NCBI GenBank assembly: GCA_004556655.1
Contig: SFGF01000053.1
Location: 1-26,081, forward strand
Source of the DNA: Lachnospiraceae bacterium
GTDB taxonomy: Bacteria > Bacillota > Clostridia > Lachnospirales > Lachnospiraceae
Direction of reading: 5' to 3'
DNA length: 26,081 nucleotides
This document shows positions 24,393 to 26,081 of this stretch, one piece after another. The notes beneath the pieces are model-generated. The model searched no databases, was not told the origin of the DNA, and saw only the letters and a program-made list of their open reading frames with translations. Each line of letters opens with the position of its first letter. Position 1 is the stretch's first letter. The position numbers were made by a program, and so were the translations under genes.

Positions 24393-25577
24393 TATCCCCC
24401 GATGTATCGCTCCATCTCCATATTTCTTATTAATTTTCTCCATTGCTCGGTCCAGTTTCATGCGTTTTTCGGTTTCTTTTGGATCATAAGAGAATAAATC
24501 CATCTGAAAAGGTTCTCCGGTATCCGTAAGTTTTCCGGCACGTACACCCAGAAGTCGTATTGGATTTCCGTTCCACAGTGTATCAAAAAGCTGACAGGCA
24601 GCACGATACAGGACTTTTTCATCCTGGGTTGGTCCGGTTAGCGGCATTTGCCGGGTATATTTGTCAAAGGTAGAATACTTAATCTCCACGCATAAATTGT
24701 TTGCTGACTGCCCGGAGACTTTCAATCGCTGCCCGACTTTGCCGGAAAGCTGATGAAGGATAGGATAAGCTTCCTGTGAAGTCTGCAGATCGTGGGAAAG
24801 GGTAGTAGAATTGCCAATTCCCTTTGCCTGTGCCGGTTCACTTTCCAGAGGAGAATTGTCGATTCCGTTGGCATATTCCCAGAGCATTTTCCCATGACTT
24901 TTTAGATGAAGAGTTAAAATCTGCGGGTCGGTCTGTGCCAGATCCCCGATGGTATTGATTTCCAGCTTTTTGAGTACAGCCACCGAAGCATGTCCTGCCA
25001 TAAAAAGACTGGAAATAGGAAGACGCCACATTTTTTCACGGATTTCATCGGGAAAAAGGGTATGTGTTTTGTTCGGTTTTTCAAAGTCAGAAGCCATTTT
25101 CGCCAGAACTTTGTTGGAGGAAATTCCTACATTAACGGTAAAACCGAAATGGTCTAAAATGTATTCCCGGATGTAAGCGGCACCTGCCTCGGGGCTGGGA
25201 AAACGGTCAGAGATTCTGGTGTAATCAAGATAACACTCATCAATACTGACCTGTTCAATCTCCGGGGTCAGTGTCTTTAAGAATCCGATAAATTTTTTAC
25301 TGTACTGAGAGTATAGCTGATGGTCGGGAGGAACAATGACAAGAGAAGGACACTTTTTGAGTGCATTGGCTACCGGCTCGGCTGTCTGTATATGATACAT
25401 TTTTTTGGCAGAAAGAGATTTTGCCAGAACAATTCCGTGACGTGTCTCACGATTGCCGCCCACAATAGACGGAATTGTACGAATGTCCACGCTGTCCGGA
25501 TTTTCTTTTAAAAGCTTTAACGCACTCCAGCTTAAGTAAGCGGAGTTCACATCGATATGAAAAATAATCCGTTCCAT
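24384..25577 (-). CDS. dinB: DNA polymerase IV (Y-family translesion polymerase)
   Basis: A 397-residue translesion polymerase that copies damaged templates. Catalytic residues are in place: D9 in FHIDVNSAY (Y14 is the steric gate) and D113/E114 in SIDECYLD. GISSNKVLAKMASDFEKP, the thumb HhH region (LPISSLF, LEINTIGDL) and the little finger follow. QMDLF (358-362) near the C-terminus is a beta-clamp binding motif. The start is at 25577, where GGAGGTGA precedes the ATG and the palm domain begins. The frame is open a further 60 codons upstream, but these run through its own promoter. A promoter TTGTGT-17-TATAAT is at 25660-25632 on the minus strand. No LexA/DinR box was recognised. Confidence 0.95.
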   Translation of the reverse strand: MERIIFHIDVNSAYLSWSALKLLKENPDSVDIRTIPSIVGGNRETRHGIVLAKSLSAKKMYHIQTAEPVANALKKCPSLVIVPPDHQLYSQYSKKFIGFLKTLTPEIEQVSIDECYLDYTRISDRFPSPEAGAAYIREYILDHFGFTVNVGISSNKVLAKMASDFEKPNKTHTLFPDEIREKMWRLPISSLFMAGHASVAVLKKLEINTIGDLAQTDPQILTLHLKSHGKMLWEYANGIDNSPLESEPAQAKGIGNSTTLSHDLQTSQEAYPILHQLSGKVGQRLKVSGQSANNLCVEIKYSTFDKYTRQMPLTGPTQDEKVLYRAACQLFDTLWNGNPIRLLGVRAGKLTDTGEPFQMDLFSYDPKETEKRMKLDRAMEKINKKYGDGAIHRGIKK

Positions 25578-25631
25578 TTTATCACCTCCGGACCTATTTC
25601 CCAGTCCAATTAATTCTCTGTAATATAGTTT

Positions 25632-25660
25632 ATTATAAAGTAAATTATTGCAATACACAA
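25632..25660 (-). promoter_or_regulatory. Promoter of dinB
   Basis: Minus-strand TTGTGT (25660-25655), 17 bases, TATAAT (25637-25632), about 55 bases before the dinB start codon. It diverges from the toxin promoter 25 bases away. Confidence 0.65.
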
Positions 25661-25685
25661 GAAAATCAAAAATTGAATGATGTGA

Positions 25686-25714
25686 TTGTGGAACATTGCA
25701 ATCTATGATATACT
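25686..25714 (+). promoter_or_regulatory. Promoter of the small membrane toxin gene
   Basis: TTGTGG (25686-25691), 17 bases, TATACT (25709-25714). A transcript would begin near 25721 and give a leader of about 30 bases before the toxin ATG. Confidence 0.65.
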
Positions 25715-25750
25715 GATTGCACGGAAAGTCAGAGCACATAAAGGCGGGCG

Positions 25751-25849
25751 ATGCCAATGTATGTTACATATTCGGATTTGATCCAGATAGGTATACTCAT
25801 TGTCGCTCTTGTAAGTCTCAGTTATGAGATATTCAAGGGAAAGAAATAG
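25751..25849 (+). CDS. Small holin-like membrane toxin peptide (type I TA)
   Basis: A 32-codon gene from ATG 25751 (a second in-frame ATG is at 25757) to TAG 25847-25849. The peptide has a short polar start ending in YVTYSDL, one hydrophobic helix (IQIGILIVALVSLSYEIF) and a basic tail KGKK. This is the pattern of the putative holin-like toxin family (TxpA/BsrG-like) of Firmicutes, where the peptide inserts in the membrane. AAAGGCGGGC lies just before the ATG. It has its own promoter, and a convergent antisense RNA overlaps its 3' end. Stand-alone at the chromosome beside dinB. Function is inferred from size, layout and antisense RNA. Confidence 0.8.
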   Translation: MPMYVTYSDLIQIGILIVALVSLSYEIFKGKK

Positions 25850-25940
25850 CCGCCACTACTCGCAATAGTGACGGCTGTGAAAAAAACAGCTAAAATCATT
25901 TTTTGAGGGTAGGCCGTGTGTCTCTGGCTTTCCCTTTTCT
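25838..25940 (-). ncRNA. Antisense RNA antitoxin of the holin-like toxin (predicted)
   Basis: A minus-strand promoter (TTGCAC 25975-25970, 17 bases, TATATT 25952-25947) would start transcription near 25940. The RNA would run toward the toxin gene and end after the hairpin 25876-25848, followed by ATTTCTTT at about 25838. It would therefore pair with the 3' end of the toxin mRNA, as in txpA/RatA-type systems. The hairpin is symmetrical and can serve as terminator or pairing site for both RNAs. Confidence 0.65.
25848..25876. terminator. Convergent hairpin of toxin mRNA and antisense RNA
   Basis: AGCCG-CACTA arms pair with TAGTG-CGGCT with one internal mismatch and a seven-base loop. On the plus strand A-rich sequence follows, then TTTTTT at 25901-25906; on the minus strand ATTTCTTT follows directly. 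Confidence 0.65.
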
Positions 25941-25946
25941 ATTTTC

Positions 25947-25975
25947 AATATAGCACTTCTGGCAGCGGGGTGCAA
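25947..25975 (-). promoter_or_regulatory. Promoter of the antisense RNA
   Basis: Minus-strand TTGCAC (25975-25970) and TATATT (25952-25947) with a 17-base spacer. The sequence after it toward 25910 (GGGAAAGCCAGAGACACACGG on the minus strand, here in part) would be the 5' end of the RNA. Confidence 0.6.
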
Positions 25976-26081
25976 GTGTTTATTTCTTGAGTTTCCGCAG
26001 TCTTATCCACAAAACGCTAAATCTGTTGTATTGAATATACACAACTTTCAAAAAACACCCAAAATATAAGGAATCCTGTTC

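Noticed and set aside
25578..25700. LexA/DinR operator for dinB
   Set aside because: No GAAC-N4-GTTC type box was found near the promoter; only a lone GAAC near 25691.
25578..25757. N-terminal extension of dinB by 60 codons
   Set aside because: The extension runs through the dinB and toxin promoters, has no ribosome site, and the family starts at the FHID block right after the chosen ATG.

Overview
The window looks like chromosomal DNA of a gut Firmicute, most likely Lachnospiraceae. The basis is moderate-to-low GC, strong AGGAGG-type ribosome sites, a YesM/YesN-type two-component system beside a sugar ABC operon, a clostridial CBS-domain pyrophosphatase, and gut-anaerobe style mobile debris. 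Assignment below family level is not possible from the sequence alone. No rRNA, tRNA or CRISPR array was seen.

Layout. (1) 1-3300 is a graveyard: the start of a BaiA-like short-chain dehydrogenase, a broken large serine recombinase cut by an IS256-like remnant, an Rhs/YD-repeat tail, a putative immunity gene with an in-frame stop, an SH3-like fragment and an ISL3-type transposase fragment. (2) 3460-7211 is core metabolism: CBS-type family II pyrophosphatase, a flavin-reductase-like protein, and NADP-type glutamate dehydrogenase. (3) 7366-9954 holds a membrane-anchored MerR-type regulator and an intact XRE/HipA-like kinase pair whose promoter lies in a perfect palindrome. (4) 10024-21499 is a carbohydrate locus: response regulator and sensor kinase (minus strand), then divergently a cytoplasmic GH28-type hydrolase, an ABC importer (lipoprotein and two permeases, no ATPase), two Gfo/Idh/MocA oxidoreductases and an AP2-type sugar isomerase/epimerase, ending in a strong terminator. 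(5) 21635-22525 is a second HipA-like gene with its ATP-binding half deleted, followed by an apparently orphan antisense-type RNA. (6) 22887-25577 holds an AlbA/Schlafen-type regulator and DNA polymerase IV, convergent on one terminator. (7) 25686-25975 is a compact type I toxin-antitoxin module: a 32-residue membrane peptide and an antisense RNA, both below usual ORF cut-offs.

How it works together. The two promoters of the carbohydrate locus (before the GH28 gene and before the binding protein) share the same A/T-rich direct repeats at the same distances from their -10 boxes. This makes them strong candidates for the binding sites of the adjacent AraC-type response regulator. The importer would bring in a (galact)uronide or similar oligosaccharide, the leaderless GH28 enzyme would cut it inside the cell, and the two NAD-dependent oxidoreductases plus the TIM-barrel enzyme would process the product, possibly by an oxidation-based route. 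The remaining points of interest are the toxin-like modules: one intact HipA-like pair, one deleted HipA-like copy, one complete type I system and one orphan antisense RNA.
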